Below, piece after piece: positions 1 through 11,746 of a DNA stretch of 64,000 bases. This stretch comes from Letharia columbiana (lineage: Eukaryota; Ascomycota; Lecanoromycetes; Lecanorales; Parmeliaceae), in the NCBI RefSeq assembly GCF_014066305.1, contig NW_023501054.1:538038-602037 (forward strand), read 5' to 3'. Below the pieces are notes generated by a model, which was not told the DNA's origin, did not search any database, and worked only from the letters and a program-made list of their open reading frames with translations. Numbering within the stretch: position 1 is the first letter of the stretch; every line of letters starts with the position of its first letter. The translations under genes were made by a program, and so were the position numbers.

Positions 1-181
1 CTTGCTCTAGTGATCTTACGGTCGGTCATTTATTGAGCTCGGTGACCCCCGCCTTTTGAAAGCTGCAGACAATCCCACAACCCTTCCAACCGTTTGCCAG
101 CATCTACGCCATCAAACGCATCCTTATACCCTGGCAATCTTATCACATACCTCAACACGGCAGTAGCCGGCGCATTTCACC

Positions 182-2073
182 ATGCCTCAAGTCGCTCACT
201 TCCCCACCAATGACAGCCAGCTGGCCCACACGGCCACTGACCGTGCCGGCGATACTTCCTCAGACTCATCCAACGCCAAGGCTGAAGCCTATGGCGATGA
301 ACATGTCGCGCGGAGCAACATCAACGAAAAGCAAGCGCCAATCCCTTCAACGCAGGGTCGAGTACTGGACGATGGCAGAATCGAAATCACCGAGGAGGAT
401 TGTTACGACGAGCTCGGCTTCAGCTTTCCATCATGGAAGAAGTGGACCATCCTATCCATCATTTTTGCCGTCCAAGTATCTATGAACTTCAACACCAGTC
501 TATACTCCAATGCCATCAAGGGTATCTCGAAAGAGTTCGACGTCAGCGTACAGGGCGCTCGATGCGGTGCCATGATTTTCCTCGTTCTATACGCTTTCGG
601 TTGTGAGCTCTGGGCACCGTGGTCCGAAGAGTTCGGACGCAAGCCGATTTTACAACTCAGTTTGCTCTTGGTCAATATTTGGCAGCTACCTGTCGCTCTG
701 GCACCCAACTTTACCTCCGTCATGGTCGGTCGAGCTCTTGGCGGTCTTTCTTCCGCCGGAGGTTCCGTCACCTTAGGAATGATTGCAGATATGTGGGAAT
801 CGGACAACCAGCAGTATGCTGTCGCCTTTGTCGTCTTCTCATCTGTTGGTGGTTCAGTCCTCGGCCCCGTCGTGGGTGGATTCTCCGAGAAATTCCTCGA
901 CTGGCGCTGGAGTATTTGGATCCAAGTATGCTAATCCATCTTCCTCCGCCTTGTCACTGAGCCTTACTAACCTGGATGTAGCTGATCTTCGGCGGCGCCG
1001 TTCAACTCGCTCACCTGATCTTCGTCCCCGAGACCAGAGTTACCATCATGATGGACAGGATCGCCAAGAAGCGACGCAAGGACGGCACAAACCCCAACCT
1101 CTACGGGCCCAATGAAATTACGCCCTTCAAGGAGCGATTCTCTTTCAAAGAGGTCATCATCACCTGGATCCGTCCCTTCAAAATGTTTCTCACCGAACCC
1201 ATCGTCCTCACCCTCTCCCTCCTCTCCGGATTCAGCGATGCCCTCATCTTCATGTTCATCCAATCCTTCTCCCTCGTCTACACCCAATATAATTGGGGTA
1301 CCATCGCCCAGGGTCTCTCCTTCATCCCAATCTTAGTCGGCTACCTGCTCGCTTACCTTATGTTCATCCCAGCCATCCGGCGAAACAAGAAAGACCGCGA
1401 ACAACACCCTGATGATGAAAAATCTCAGTACGAGTCCCGACTTTGGTGGCTCCTCTTCACAGCACCCTGCCTCCCAATCGGCCTCATCGGATTCGCATGG
1501 TGCTCCGGAGGTCCACCTATACCATGGATTGCATCTAGCATCTTCGCCGCCGTCGTGGGTATCGCAAACTACAGCATTTACATGGCAACCATTGATTACA
1601 TGATTTGCGCTTACGGTCCTTACTCCGCATCCGCTACTGGTGGAAATGGCTGGTCTCGTGATTTCCTTGCTGGTGTACTCACGATCCCCGCGACGCCCTT
1701 CTTTACGAACATCGGTGGAAAGCAACATCTACAAATCGCCTCTACAATCCTCTTCGCCATCTCCTTCGTGCTCGTCCTCGCCGTCTACGCTATCTACTGG
1801 TACGGTCCCACCCTGAGATCACGCTCGCCATTCGCGCAGCAGCTTCAACAAGGGAGAGAAGAGAATGGTGGCAGGAGGGTCTCGGTGATCCCTGGTCCTG
1901 GTTACGGATCCCAGCCTGGGTCGAGGGGACACAGTGCAGCGAACAGCAGGATGGGAAGCAGGCAGCCTAGTTATGCCCATTCGAAGCCTGCGGCACCGGG
2001 TATGGGGAACAGGGACAGCAGCTATGTGCACAAAAGACTTGCAAAGATGAAGAATGAACAGGAGGCCCTTTAA
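182..2073 (+). CDS. MFS transporter, DHA1-like (drug/polyamine type), one intron
   Basis: Predicted plasma-membrane proton-coupled exporter of the major facilitator superfamily. Exons 182-925 and 982-2073 join in phase 0 across a 56-nt intron (donor GTATGC, branch ACTAAC, acceptor GTAG), giving 611 aa and restoring the continuous stretch ...SIWIQ/LIFGGAVQLAHLIF. The first ATG has a good context (TTTCACC before it). Residues 1-85 are hydrophilic and cytosolic. About twelve hydrophobic segments follow. WAPWSEEFGRKPI (144-156) is the loop 2-3 signature and GGSVLGPVVGGF (223-234) the antiporter motif C. A long charged central loop lies around the KKRRKDG stretch, and the tail is a 60-residue Ser/Gly/Arg-rich cytosolic extension. 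The acidic N-terminus ending in DELGFSFPSWKKW is typical of fungal DHA1 multidrug/polyamine carriers. Substrate cannot be read from sequence. There is no cluster partner nearby. Confidence 0.93.
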
Positions 2074-3631
2074 GGCGTTTGATGATGAACGGAAGGGGTG
2101 CGAGCTGGTGACGGAGAGTGGAGCCTTTGGGTGTGAATACTTGTGATGCGAGAAGTTCACGGCCTTTGCGCATATCACTATGGATTGGAAATATAGCAGT
2201 CTGTCGCAGTCCATAGTGAGAATCAATGCATCACTTGTTGACCTGAACAATCAGACATCGTGAAACCACGCATGCTTGATTAGATATTGGACCTGGGACT
2301 ATCCCGCCGCCTCTGGTACACCCCACGCCTGGACCTCAGACATTACTTACAGCTGCAACGCATGGGAGCAGTCTGTCAAGAGAAACAGCAGAGTTCGAAG
2401 TGCGCGGACCAGCTAGCTGTAAGCATCACCCCAGCCATGATGAACCGTGCTCGATGGCTGTCTTCTCGAATCGAACGCTCTGCTTGAGAGCGAATATGGA
2501 CTTCGTGTATGCAAACGAATGAACCTGTGCTGGATGAAATGGATGCTGTATCATCGCCCTCTTGCATCCCTGCGGGCTGTCCTCCCCGTGGCGACTTTCA
2601 GACCACGAACAGTTGCCGTGTCTGGGACTCAATGCTGCGAGGTATTTTGGTCTCCAAGATATATATGGCAGCTGTGATGGGAGAGATGTGCTGATTGTTG
2701 TGAAGATAGTGACAGAGAATAATCAGATGGGATGATCGATGTCTGCTAGACACGTATCCTCCTGCGGAGTTGTTATAGGACTTTGGATGACAAGAGTCTT
2801 CGGCTGAGCTTGGGGGAATATGGGAATCTGTACTGGAAGAGTACAGTGTCCAAGGTGATCGCCGCGTTCTCTGGCAGCGCAAGACTCATGCTCATGAGCA
2901 CTTTTAGGTATCCTAAGAGGTGGCAAATTGTTTCTTTGAGCTTGTATGGTGACTCCATAGAAGGAACTGACACAGTAACCCTGGATGGTCGCAGAGAAGC
3001 TGCAGAGGAAGCACACTGCACACTTCGTGGACCCTCTTCCAGTACACACCAGGCTGATTACTGTACCGCTTCAACGAACAACGGATCATCGCAATGCGCA
3101 AACCCTCGCTCCTTTCGGAGCGACACTGCTAGTAATGGCACATTGGGTCCACGTTCTTGGGTACATACGTGGCATGGCATCACAGCACGAAGTGACCGCA
3201 TCGACATTGCCACCATCATCCTATCAACTTCCGCAGCCTACGTACGATACAAGCAATGAAATGTTCCCCATCTCAGTCACTCTGTCCTACATATCTCAAC
3301 GCAACCCACCCAGGGTCCTCCCCAAACACGCTGCACGCCCCGCCAGGGAAATGCTGGTAATTCTGGCATGCGGGAACGGTCTCATCGTCGTACGTTGGCC
3401 TGCGAGCAGAGCAGGTGCGGCAGACCCAGCGTTTGCTGTTGCCGTTGGGGTGGGTTGCAGGCTCTTGAGAGGTAAGAGGAGAAGTGCCTGCGATGAGAGA
3501 AGGGAGACAAGCTGGGGGTTGAATTGAGTCGAATTGAGTTGAAGTAGAGGGCGGACGTGGGAGATGATGGATTGCCCATTTCCGTCTCACACGAGCCTGG
3601 CCTTGCTATGAAGGAGAGAGACTCACTAGAG
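2074..3631. other. intergenic, no gene recognised
   Basis: Normal-composition DNA downstream of the transporter. Open frames of up to about 180 codons exist on both strands (for example 2783-3259 and 2985-3527, plus) but overlap one another in different frames, show no domain, no signal peptide and no convincing splice sites. I read it as the transporter 3' flank plus non-coding spacer. Confidence 0.6.
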
Positions 3632-3651
3632 GTGTGTGTGTGTGTGTGTGT
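3632..3651 (+). repeat. (GT)10 microsatellite
   Basis: Ten uninterrupted GT units. It is the only clear simple repeat in the gene-bearing part and a likely length-polymorphic site. Confidence 0.95.
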
Positions 3652-6600
3652 AATTCCTACATCGGAGGGCCGTGCCTCTGTTCGTACCCCTTCCCATTGA
3701 AAGGCGTAGCCCAGAGTGCAACCGTTTTTACCCACTCGACCTTACGACCATATCCGGCATCCGTACCCCATTTGAGATACGGCAGATAATCGTGGTCCCG
3801 TAGAACCACGGCTATATACATTATATTAAGAATTCCAAAGCCTCCATTACAACCAGACACCATTACACTCTACAATGTACCCCAAAGCTTTTTCCTCATT
3901 TCTCCAGGCCGAGCTCTAATCTATCTGTTCTATATACCCTCAGACACCTAGTACTCCATTATATATCGTCACGTAAGAGAGAGAATAGTAACATTTGTCA
4001 AATCGAAGCCGGGAATACCCAAATTGAGCTCTCCTTCGATTCCCGTAGAGATACGAGACCTAATTAGGCCTATTCACACGTCGATAGCTGGCTGGGAGGT
4101 GTACGGCCATCACTTATTGCTCACTGACTCCGCTATCAAGGGGGTATTTTTTAAGCACATTAGATTCAGCTCTCTTGTCTAATCTCTTTCCTATAGAAAA
4201 CCTCTATATAATTCTCGTAAACGAGCATAACTCGTCTGTGGCCGGAGTTGGGTACTTATAATATTTAGAAAAGAGTTACCGATCAGCGAGGGAGGGAGAT
4301 ATCATCCGACCGAGAGGGGTGGGGCTCGCCGTCATGTCGATAATACCGAATTCTTCGAGGGGGACGCGTTAACCCTCGATCTAACGCGTCTCGTTGTCCG
4401 ATTTTCGCTCGTACGTAGTTGACCGTTATCGTAATCGAAGAATCCGATCGTACACCCATATGTAAATGTACGCTCCCTTGAGATCTCTTGGCTCCTCTGA
4501 CGTGCCAAACCGTAAGTTTACGCCCACTGTAGCTGACGAGTTGGGACCCAATCAACGCGTAGTAGCTGCTAAACAGGTGCAGAGCAGACTCCCGAAGGCA
4601 TAGGAATCTTTGTCAGAGGGTTCGTAGCCGGCACCACGTACAGGTGGATCTCGTACACTAGAGGTGGTGTTTGGGACAGTTATAGGCAAGGCTACCTCGT
4701 GATCTGGTACATGCTCTGTGATGCTGAGACCAGGAATACCCACTACCACGCTGTCGTTATCAGGGCCTTCCTGACATTGTCGAACCTACTCAGCAACCGC
4801 ATACGAGGAGCAGCGATTGTGCCCACAGGAGCATCTGGGGTTTAGAGTGGTCTTGTAGGGCGCGGTACAGCAGCAGCATTTCCACTTGCGGATTATGGGG
4901 GTCTGGATATAGGGAATGTTGACTGAAAAGTTTGCAGACTCGGTAACCGTTCAGGTGTTGGAGGAGAAGAGGCGGTCTGAGGGGGGTTGTGATACCTGAA
5001 CTGTCCCAGATGGCAGATGGGGGTGCGTCAGGGTAGGAAGTGACATGCAAGAGATGAAAGTCGTGATCGTGGCTGCAATGATTTGCCGAACTGTCCCCCA
5101 TCGTGTACGGTGAGGTTAGAGGAACGTTATCAGTAGCTTTATTGAGTTGGGGTCTTGACTGGAGAGATGATGGGTAACACTGTCTAGTGTGGTAGAGAAG
5201 AACTATGTGTCTTAGATGGAAGAGTACTTCTTCTCGTCGGTATAGGACAGAAGGAAAGAGGGGAGATATGAAGGACCTAAGTCTTGAGGCAGTGGACGGC
5301 GCCATTGAATCCGCCGATAGGATGACAAGGATCGGCAGCTTTCCAATATATAGGAATTTAATGCTTAACAAGAGTATGGTCAGATGCATAGACCTCGTCA
5401 AACCCGAGGAGGACTACGCTCTCGGATGGCCAAGTGAGCGTGATGCAGCTCCAGTCGCGCGGTCACGAACACTCACTGGCTGGACTGGCAATGCGGCCTT
5501 GGTTGGAGGGTGCATTGAATTTGTAGTAGAATTCGACAGCTTGGCCTTTCGAGACAGCATTACAAGATGATTTGCTATTGACAGCTCCATAGGTAGTATA
5601 GGATCATAAAACCCTGACAGACGACTTGCTCAACTAAATGTAAGTTCAATTGTGGAGTCCACCACACTTTCTTTTCTTTAGGTGTGCGGCAGTCAAGTCG
5701 AATGCCAGTAGTCATTCATGGGAAGAGAATGTGAGCACAAAACGTTCATGTAGATTTTTGAACCTTCTCAGTCTGGCTCTTGGTTACAGTCGCAATGATT
5801 GGTTTGTCTCGGCCTGGCCAGATGACGGAATGAAAGCCCAAAGCCCAGTAAGTAATACGTTGATTTCTACTCAAGCTACTACCTGTAGTACCAGATCTTG
5901 ATCTCACTCCAGTCGCATCAAGGTAGCGATCCAAGCATATCAGTCGGGACCGTAAAGCTAGTAGGCGACTTTTAATATAGCTTCCGTGGACAATACTGTA
6001 TTGCTTCGCCTACCGGAAGAAGAGGCTTGCTAAAGAATGGGGGGATGAGAGAAGAAAAAAAGGTGGTTGATTGCCAAGCCTGACGCTGATTGGTCAAGGG
6101 ATGCCGTGGTTAGATTAGTAATTGAAAAGTCGGAGCAGGCCGGAGAATTGAGTAGCTTCTTCGTCCCTACTTTACTTTCCAGACGCCGCAGAATGTAGGT
6201 GGTTCACTGTTCAGACACTGCTCAAGTCTGACCTGATTCAATCAAGTCGCTCTTCTTTAGCGGTACATGGATATTGTATACCAGCACTACTTGTCAAGGA
6301 ACTTTGCAGCGGCTTGAAGGAGGGCAAGGAAGATGGCAAGAAAGACGGCAGGAGATCAAAACCTCCGCAGATTGCTTGATGCCTCAATTGGAGATGCACA
6401 GTACTAATGACTCTGGGCAAGATCTAAGTATCTCATGAGTGTTGCTTAGAGCGTTCGCATGATCATCGCTTCACTTTCAGCCTATCGAGTGATGAATGAT
6501 GTGTTCTTTGCACTTACTAGAACAGGTATTGAAGGGTGGAGTCTTTCTTGAGGTTGGAACGCATGAATCAGCGCCCAGTGACCACGATACGCCTAGTGTA

Positions 6601-6852
6601 GGCCACGGTGCATGTTCCTTTGAGTGACACTCAGTGCGGCAGGTTACTAACTGTGTTGGGTGCCGGATTCTGGGTCAAGCAGCGCTTGTGTCATCCTGGC
6701 TCCTTCCTGTTCAGTTTTGACGAAGGACATTGAGCAACTGTAAACAAAGTGTTCAACGATCTCTACCCAATTCTGTCATCCATCTCTTCCTCCCAACACT
6801 CCACTCTCTCCACCATACCCACAATTCCCATCATTGAAATCAACTTCACAAG
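3652..6852. other. 3.2-kb gene-poor stretch, possibly a decayed gene or repeat
   Basis: No gene can be supported. Open frames (for example 5205-5570 plus, 4790-5389 minus) lack domains and overlap antisense. The part around 4,280-4,560 is rich in CG/TCG/CGA, which could be light RIP of an old repeat. The plus frame near 5,405 reads DYALGW, which faintly recalls fungal beta-lactamase-like proteins, but the frame does not continue into that family. I treat it as unproven. The rest (5,700-6,850) shows nothing beyond the presumed promoter of the next gene. Confidence 0.5.
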
Positions 6853-7812
6853 ATGCCGTTCCGCCATCAGCCAGTCACCAAGCCGATCCGAACCAAATAC
6901 GACAAGCTCAAAGTCGACATCCTCCGAGGTCTTCTTGCCCTACGCGTCCTTCCAACTACAGGCAAGAAAGCCGACTTGACCATGCGTCTGTTCCAGGACG
7001 ACAATAACAATGAGAGATTGGCAGCTCTAAGGGCTCTTTGGCAGCACCCTGCCGTCGTGAAGCCATCGTCAGACCCGGATCCAGGACAGGGCCCAAGCTT
7101 ATGCTATCCACGACAGAACCATACCTCCTATTACGAGAGCATCAGTATTGCCCAACTTGTCTACCACCTGCACGAGCGTGCACTTTCCGTCCATGGCGAT
7201 CAAGAGGACTTGGTCAAACGGCTCAGAGATTACGACTGGGATGGTTCCGACTCAGGCTACAGCGAGTCCGACGACGAAGAAGAGGAAGATCACACCGCTA
7301 GCTTCTACCATCGCACGCTAACGCATCAGAGCCTCTACGACGGTAAAGGTCTTCACCCGAGTATACTCATTGGACTGCGCATCCAGGGGTTCTTCTACGA
7401 TGCAAAAAAAGGGCTGCAATTACACTGTGATCGTGGCCGCTTTAACCTCACATTTTGCGGCTGGCCATGGCCGACATCCGTTGGCTTACCGTTGTGTCAT
7501 ACAGATCGGATCAGGCTCGATAAGGTCTTGTGGAACGGCTTAAGATCTGTCCAGCAGCTGGATGAACAGGGTCTAAACAACAGTATTGGTCTGGACAAGG
7601 GGGAAAAGGGAGAAAATTTGCTTATTGTCAGTGCTGTGATCGCGGTGAGGAAAGGGATGGGAGGTGATTACCGTGTGCTTGGGCTGCAGTGCGAGGGGAT
7701 GAGCACGATGGGATACGTGTACGCTGATGACAGAGAGGCCTGTCGCGTCAAATGTCCGGGGCGGTTTGTTCGCTTTTTCGACGTTGCAGTTGATAGAAGA
7801 AAGGATCAATGA
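6853..7812 (+). CDS. hypothetical protein with two SAP-like motifs
   Basis: Single-exon 319-aa protein starting in a good context (CACAAG before ATG). Residues 14-48 (KYDKLKVDILRGLLALRVLP then GKKADLTMRLF) fit the SAP helix-extended-helix pattern: L-K-x-x-L-L-x-x-R-x-L-x-x-x-G-x-K-x-x-L-x-x-R-L. Residues 94-127 (ESISIAQLVYHLHERAL then GDQEDLVKRLRDYD) look like a second copy. SAP motifs usually bind AT-rich or scaffold DNA, or act as protein adaptors. An acidic patch (129-146, SDSGYSESDDEEEED) follows, and then a 170-residue C-terminal part without a family I recognise, rich in Trp/Cys/Gly around CGWPWPTSVGLP. No signal peptide or membrane segment is visible, so it is probably intracellular, perhaps nuclear. 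Function is unknown. Confidence 0.82.
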   Translation: MPFRHQPVTKPIRTKYDKLKVDILRGLLALRVLPTTGKKADLTMRLFQDDNNNERLAALRALWQHPAVVKPSSDPDPGQGPSLCYPRQNHTSYYESISIAQLVYHLHERALSVHGDQEDLVKRLRDYDWDGSDSGYSESDDEEEEDHTASFYHRTLTHQSLYDGKGLHPSILIGLRIQGFFYDAKKGLQLHCDRGRFNLTFCGWPWPTSVGLPLCHTDRIRLDKVLWNGLRSVQQLDEQGLNNSIGLDKGEKGENLLIVSAVIAVRKGMGGDYRVLGLQCEGMSTMGYVYADDREACRVKCPGRFVRFFDVAVDRRKDQ

Positions 7813-8436
7813 GTCTCGCTTAATGCTGCCATGACGCTAGCGATGGGTTGTACTGGGCATTTGCTTCTGGCCTGACCTTGAATTATTTCTATGAAGAATT
7901 TCATCTTGCTTCATTTTTGTTTCCCTGTTGAAGATAGTACATTGAGAAGATCATTTGCAAGGCAACAGTCGCCAAAGAGTCTCTTGCACCGTCAGATGCC
8001 TCTACGAGCTTGACGCAAGAGGGCATCGTCCTTCTATACAACTCCTGGAATAGATGCAAGGATGGGAATGAGTTTGAGTATAGCTATGTTATCTACTAAA
8101 GGTAGGGGGAGCAAGGACTCGGGTACTTCTAGAATGTATGTCTAAAGTACCTCAACAATGGTGACAACGAGTGCGAAGAGCAACTGGGCTCCGTCTAGCA
8201 CTAGCTCACGGCCAAATCTAAGCGTGGTTCAAAAGATTTATGAACCTTAGGTTTGGTAACGGGATCTCGCCATCCGATACATAACCCGATTCAAGACTCT
8301 GGTTGGGTTGCTTGCAGCGCAAGTCGCGAAAGAAGAAGCCGCTGCACGCGACAGTTTCGACAAAATGCCCTCATAATCACAAAAAGACCTTCATTCCTGC
8401 CGAGCCCCTTCCATTTGATCCTCCTTCTACTCCACC
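7813..8436. other. intergenic spacer
   Basis: About 620 bp between two genes on the same strand. It has no open frame of note. It presumably holds the 3' end of the SAP-like gene and the promoter of the secreted-protein gene. A pyrimidine-rich run (around 8,398-8,434) leads into the next ATG, as is common just upstream of fungal start codons. Confidence 0.6.
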
Positions 8437-9489
8437 ATGTTTGGCATCTGGCTACTCCTGTTGTTCTTACAATTTTACGTCTTCCCTCTGGCGCAAGCTG
8501 CTTCGCTACCGCTACCATCCCAAAGCGAACCCATCACACTCACGGAAACGACGAAATTGACGATAGCCAACCATGCCAGCATTTCCCTTACTAACCCCAG
8601 CAACAACACATCCGTCTTCTTCGGCAACCCGGGAGATCCCATCCCAGCTGCCGAATTACGCCATACCCTCTCCGTCGCCAGGGCCAGTGTCCAAGCTTAC
8701 CTTCCTCGCTACGCCAATGAGCCAATCTCTGACAGCTTTTTCAAAACAAATATTTCATTCCCTGAGACCGGAAACAGCGTCTGCATTTCCGTTTACGCCT
8801 ACGGCTTTGGTCTGTCGTGGCTGCAGCTAAGCCAAGTGCTGGTGATCCTCGAGGGGTACATGCGTGGGCGGGGGCCTGGTCATCCGCATACGCACTACCA
8901 GCAGCTTGAATTTTACGTACAATTAAGGGCTGGAATTGAGGTGGCGCATGGTGTGGTGGAGTTTGCGCCTGGAGCGAGAGCCGTGGCGAAGCGCACTTTG
9001 GTCACCACAACCCTTCTTCAATTACCGCACGCAAACATCTCGTCACTCGGTACTGTCGCCCTACCCATCACATTCCACATCCCCAGAACGAACCTCGACC
9101 TCAATATCACCGCCCTCGGCCTTCCCATTCCGCAAGATACCATGCTCACCACCATCGAGTCAGCCTATACAGAGGTAATCTTAGACCACACCGACATCGA
9201 CTCTCCAATGCCCGCCAACCCACCTTTTTCTTTCACCGCCACTTCTGGGAAACGGCCTCATCAATTTAAGACGGAAATCCTAATCATTCCTTATATTGGC
9301 AAACAGTTCTCTTGGGCTTTGCTGTGTATTGTGATGTATGGGTTAAGAGACTTTCTACGTCAGACGAGTCATTTCAACTCGGTGAGCTTTCAGATTATAG
9401 ATGCGAGTTTGGGGAAGATGGGGTCTGGGGATGTGCTTTATTGGCCTGTCAATGAGATGGCATCAACGAAAGGATTGAAGCTGGAATAG
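8437..9489 (+). CDS. secreted protein of unknown function, two-lobed
   Basis: Single-exon 350-aa protein with context CTCCACC before ATG. Residues 1-21 (MFGIWLLLLFLQFYVFPLAQ plus A) form a clear signal peptide with an AQA-type cleavage site. Several Asn-X-Ser/Thr sites (near 57, 105, 200, 223) fit a secreted or lumenal glycoprotein. I do not recognise a family. The two halves look related: FGLSWLQLSQVLVILEGYM followed by QLEFYVQ (about 124-163) resembles FSWALLCIVMYGLRDFL followed by VSFQIID (about 291-322), each preceded by a helix-like segment and an Asn/Pro-rich linker. This suggests an ancient duplication of a roughly 130-residue domain. The second core is hydrophobic enough to be mistaken for a membrane helix, but by analogy with the first copy it is probably a buried helix. 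Confidence 0.85.
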   Translation: MFGIWLLLLFLQFYVFPLAQAASLPLPSQSEPITLTETTKLTIANHASISLTNPSNNTSVFFGNPGDPIPAAELRHTLSVARASVQAYLPRYANEPISDSFFKTNISFPETGNSVCISVYAYGFGLSWLQLSQVLVILEGYMRGRGPGHPHTHYQQLEFYVQLRAGIEVAHGVVEFAPGARAVAKRTLVTTTLLQLPHANISSLGTVALPITFHIPRTNLDLNITALGLPIPQDTMLTTIESAYTEVILDHTDIDSPMPANPPFSFTATSGKRPHQFKTEILIIPYIGKQFSWALLCIVMYGLRDFLRQTSHFNSVSFQIIDASLGKMGSGDVLYWPVNEMASTKGLKLE

Positions 9490-11746
9490 GGGAGTCATGG
9501 AACGCGAGCTGCTATACGAGCAAATTCTCCGATTGGATATCCGAGAGATACGAATCAAAACCCTCGCATGTAGTCGCTATGCCTTCCTACAAGGCTGAGA
9601 TTTTACACATTAGGAGTCGTCATATAAATGGGGCGCCTTGATTCTGTCTCTTGGGTCCTATGTCATACCAAAGAAGAACACTTTCTTCTCAAAGCTCACG
9701 TTTCCCAAGAGCGTGGTTTCCGCCTTTCAATCACACCTTTCTAATCTAACGAGATCATATTGAGTACTGTACGTCACAACGTGAGACCGATTGACCAGCT
9801 TGGCATCGTAAGATAACCGCATCACGGAATATGTGTATTGTATGTCTGGGATAGCGAAACCACAAAATAGGATGAGACTGAGAGGTACGAGACTTCAGAA
9901 TCAGAATGAAACCAAACGTAGCCAGCGATAAAGTACGCAGCTTGACTGTTGCTGCTCCTCAAAAAGGTCGCCTTCAGCATCTCCTCACGTGTCCCACAAG
10001 CAGAGCCATCTTCTTGTTTGATAGCATCTCTTCAAGTTGGTCACTTGCCACTTCTCGGGTAGGAGCATCAATCTCGGCTGCACGATAGAGCCAGCACAAT
10101 TCTTCATGAAATCCTAACTCTTTTCAGATTCAGTCGGTCAATGACTCACCTCTTCTCTCCTTGCCGCCACTCGTATGGCCGCCAACTCCACGAATGATTC
10201 TGCACTGACCGAAGATGTGGACATATAACGACAAGTATATGCATCCTCGCGCTTCAGCGGTTTGCGTTGGAGACTCCTATTCGGGCTAGTCCTACGAGGA
10301 GCGTGTCGTCAGAGATGCTAGGGTCATCGCTGTGTTTACGTTTGTGTTCGTATTTTCAAGATCTTCCCTCGGTGGTAGAAGGAAGGGATCCGACGAGTGG
10401 GTCCTCTCTTCATGATCTCTCAGGGGGTGCTCCAAAACTTGAGAGCGACGCTGGGATTTCTCTTCGCCGTCTTCTTCTTTTTCTTCTCTTTCTCCTTGAG
10501 ATTGCAGATGGCGACGTAGGAACCATTGCATTTGACAGTGGAAATACCGCACGTGAGATTCAAAGAGACAGTGAGCGCAGTACAAGCGTACTCATAGTCT
10601 TCCTTGCGCTTCAAGATATTGAGGAGGCAGCCTGGTTCGTGGTTGTTCTCCTAGAGTTGTGGGCGCTGCCTTAGGGGTAACAATGGCTTGATGATTCCCC
10701 ATCCTGACGTTTAAGCTTCACTCTATAAAGACAGAATGGGAAGAGGCCCCTCAATTGCAATAATGAGACTGGTAGAATTTATTAAGGAGATGCTGAAAAG
10801 AATATAGTGGAGATGTATCGTTGCTGATAGATGATGGAGTGAAGCAATAACAGATGTAATGGCTGGCATCGCCTTGAATACAAGAGAAATATCTCCAATA
10901 TCTGGCGATGTTGGCATAGAAGCTGACAGGTAATGATTGAGATAAGGGCGAACGTTTCCAAATAAGTACCCGCACGATACTTGGATACTTCATCCTATAC
11001 TGAGCGAGGCCTTCCGTTAACCCGTTCTGTAGATCTAAGCATGGAAGAGAGTAGAGTAGTGCTTGCGCCGCTGCTTCAATTTTGAGACCAGCGGAAGTGT
11101 AAGAGGGTGGAGAACGGATGGTGAGTCGAGATGAGCCGTGTTCCTGCAAAGCTTCAAAGAGTGCGGCATATGGGCAACAAAGAGCTAGAAGAGAAGGGGT
11201 TAGGCCTGATAGTCTCCTGCAGCGGAGAAGTGTGGCTCCATCCCCAACAACTCACAAGGCTAGTCTGCAGAATCAAAGCCATATGCTTCAGGTATTTGCT
11301 ATCGAGCAGGTAGTAGAGTTGATTCGAAGCAACTTACACAGCAATAACATCTCGATTGCTGGCTACAAGCCTGGATCACAAGTCATGCAAGCAGGTAGTA
11401 TTTTGCCCACCGTTTTGTATTAAGTGATCGATTGTCGGCTCCAAAGGGGTACGCTGAGAACCCCGGAATTCGGCCTCGTACCCTCGCGCCTTTGAAGGAG
11501 TACGACGATATAAAGGTGTGAACTTTAGGGTCGACACCACCGAGGTGTCGGAGCTTCAAAGCCTGTAGTGCGGTAGGTAGAGATAATAGGCTTGAAGAAG
11601 TAAGTTTGAGACGGCTCCTGACCCCACAGAAGTCTGTTTGGTAAAATATCACGGGGTTGTAGCCAAAGCACCGCGATCCTTCCAAATTACGAAAGCTGCT
11701 TTCTGCCATGAGATTTTCGCCCTATGCATGACACTTGCTGATTCTC
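9490..11746. other. 2.3-kb interval with only uncertain small ORFs
   Basis: No gene of known family. Besides the candidate at 9974-10224, a 108-codon ATG frame lies at 11383-11709 (minus) and a Cys-containing frame at 10420-10702 (minus; reads CNGSYVAICNLKEKEKKKK) that would need an implausibly short intron to reach an ATG. Around 10,450-10,500 there is a CTT/TTC-rich tract. None of these shows a domain or secretion signal. Confidence 0.5.
9974..10224 (-). CDS. possible small hypothetical protein with one very short intron
   Basis: Read on the minus strand, an ATG at 10224 opens a 25-codon frame (MSTSSVSAESFVELAAIR...ARREE) ending at a consensus donor GTGAGT. Just beyond it, a frame reading LGFHEELCWLYRAAEIDAPT and on to a TGA at 9974 is helical, acidic and protein-like. 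Joining them in frame needs an intron of only about 32 nt (GTGAGT...AAGAG), below the usual 45-60 nt of this window. A slightly different acceptor changes the phase. On the plus strand the same place carries a good acceptor (CTAACTCTTTTCAG), so a plus-strand gene cannot be ruled out. No family recognised. Confidence 0.25.

Noticed and set aside
4790..5389. 199-codon open frame on the minus strand
   Set aside because: Composition is low-complexity Ser/Leu/His, there is no domain or signal peptide, and the opposite strand is open too. Length is within chance for this composition.
5205..5570. 121-codon plus ORF with DYALGW, suggestive of a beta-lactamase-like remnant
   Set aside because: Only six residues agree. 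The following sequence does not fit in any frame, and upstream catalytic SxxK is not seen.
10420..10702. Minus-strand Cys-containing small ORF beginning MGNHQAI
   Set aside because: Needs a 31-nt intron with a weak GTTACC donor; no homologous pattern recognised.
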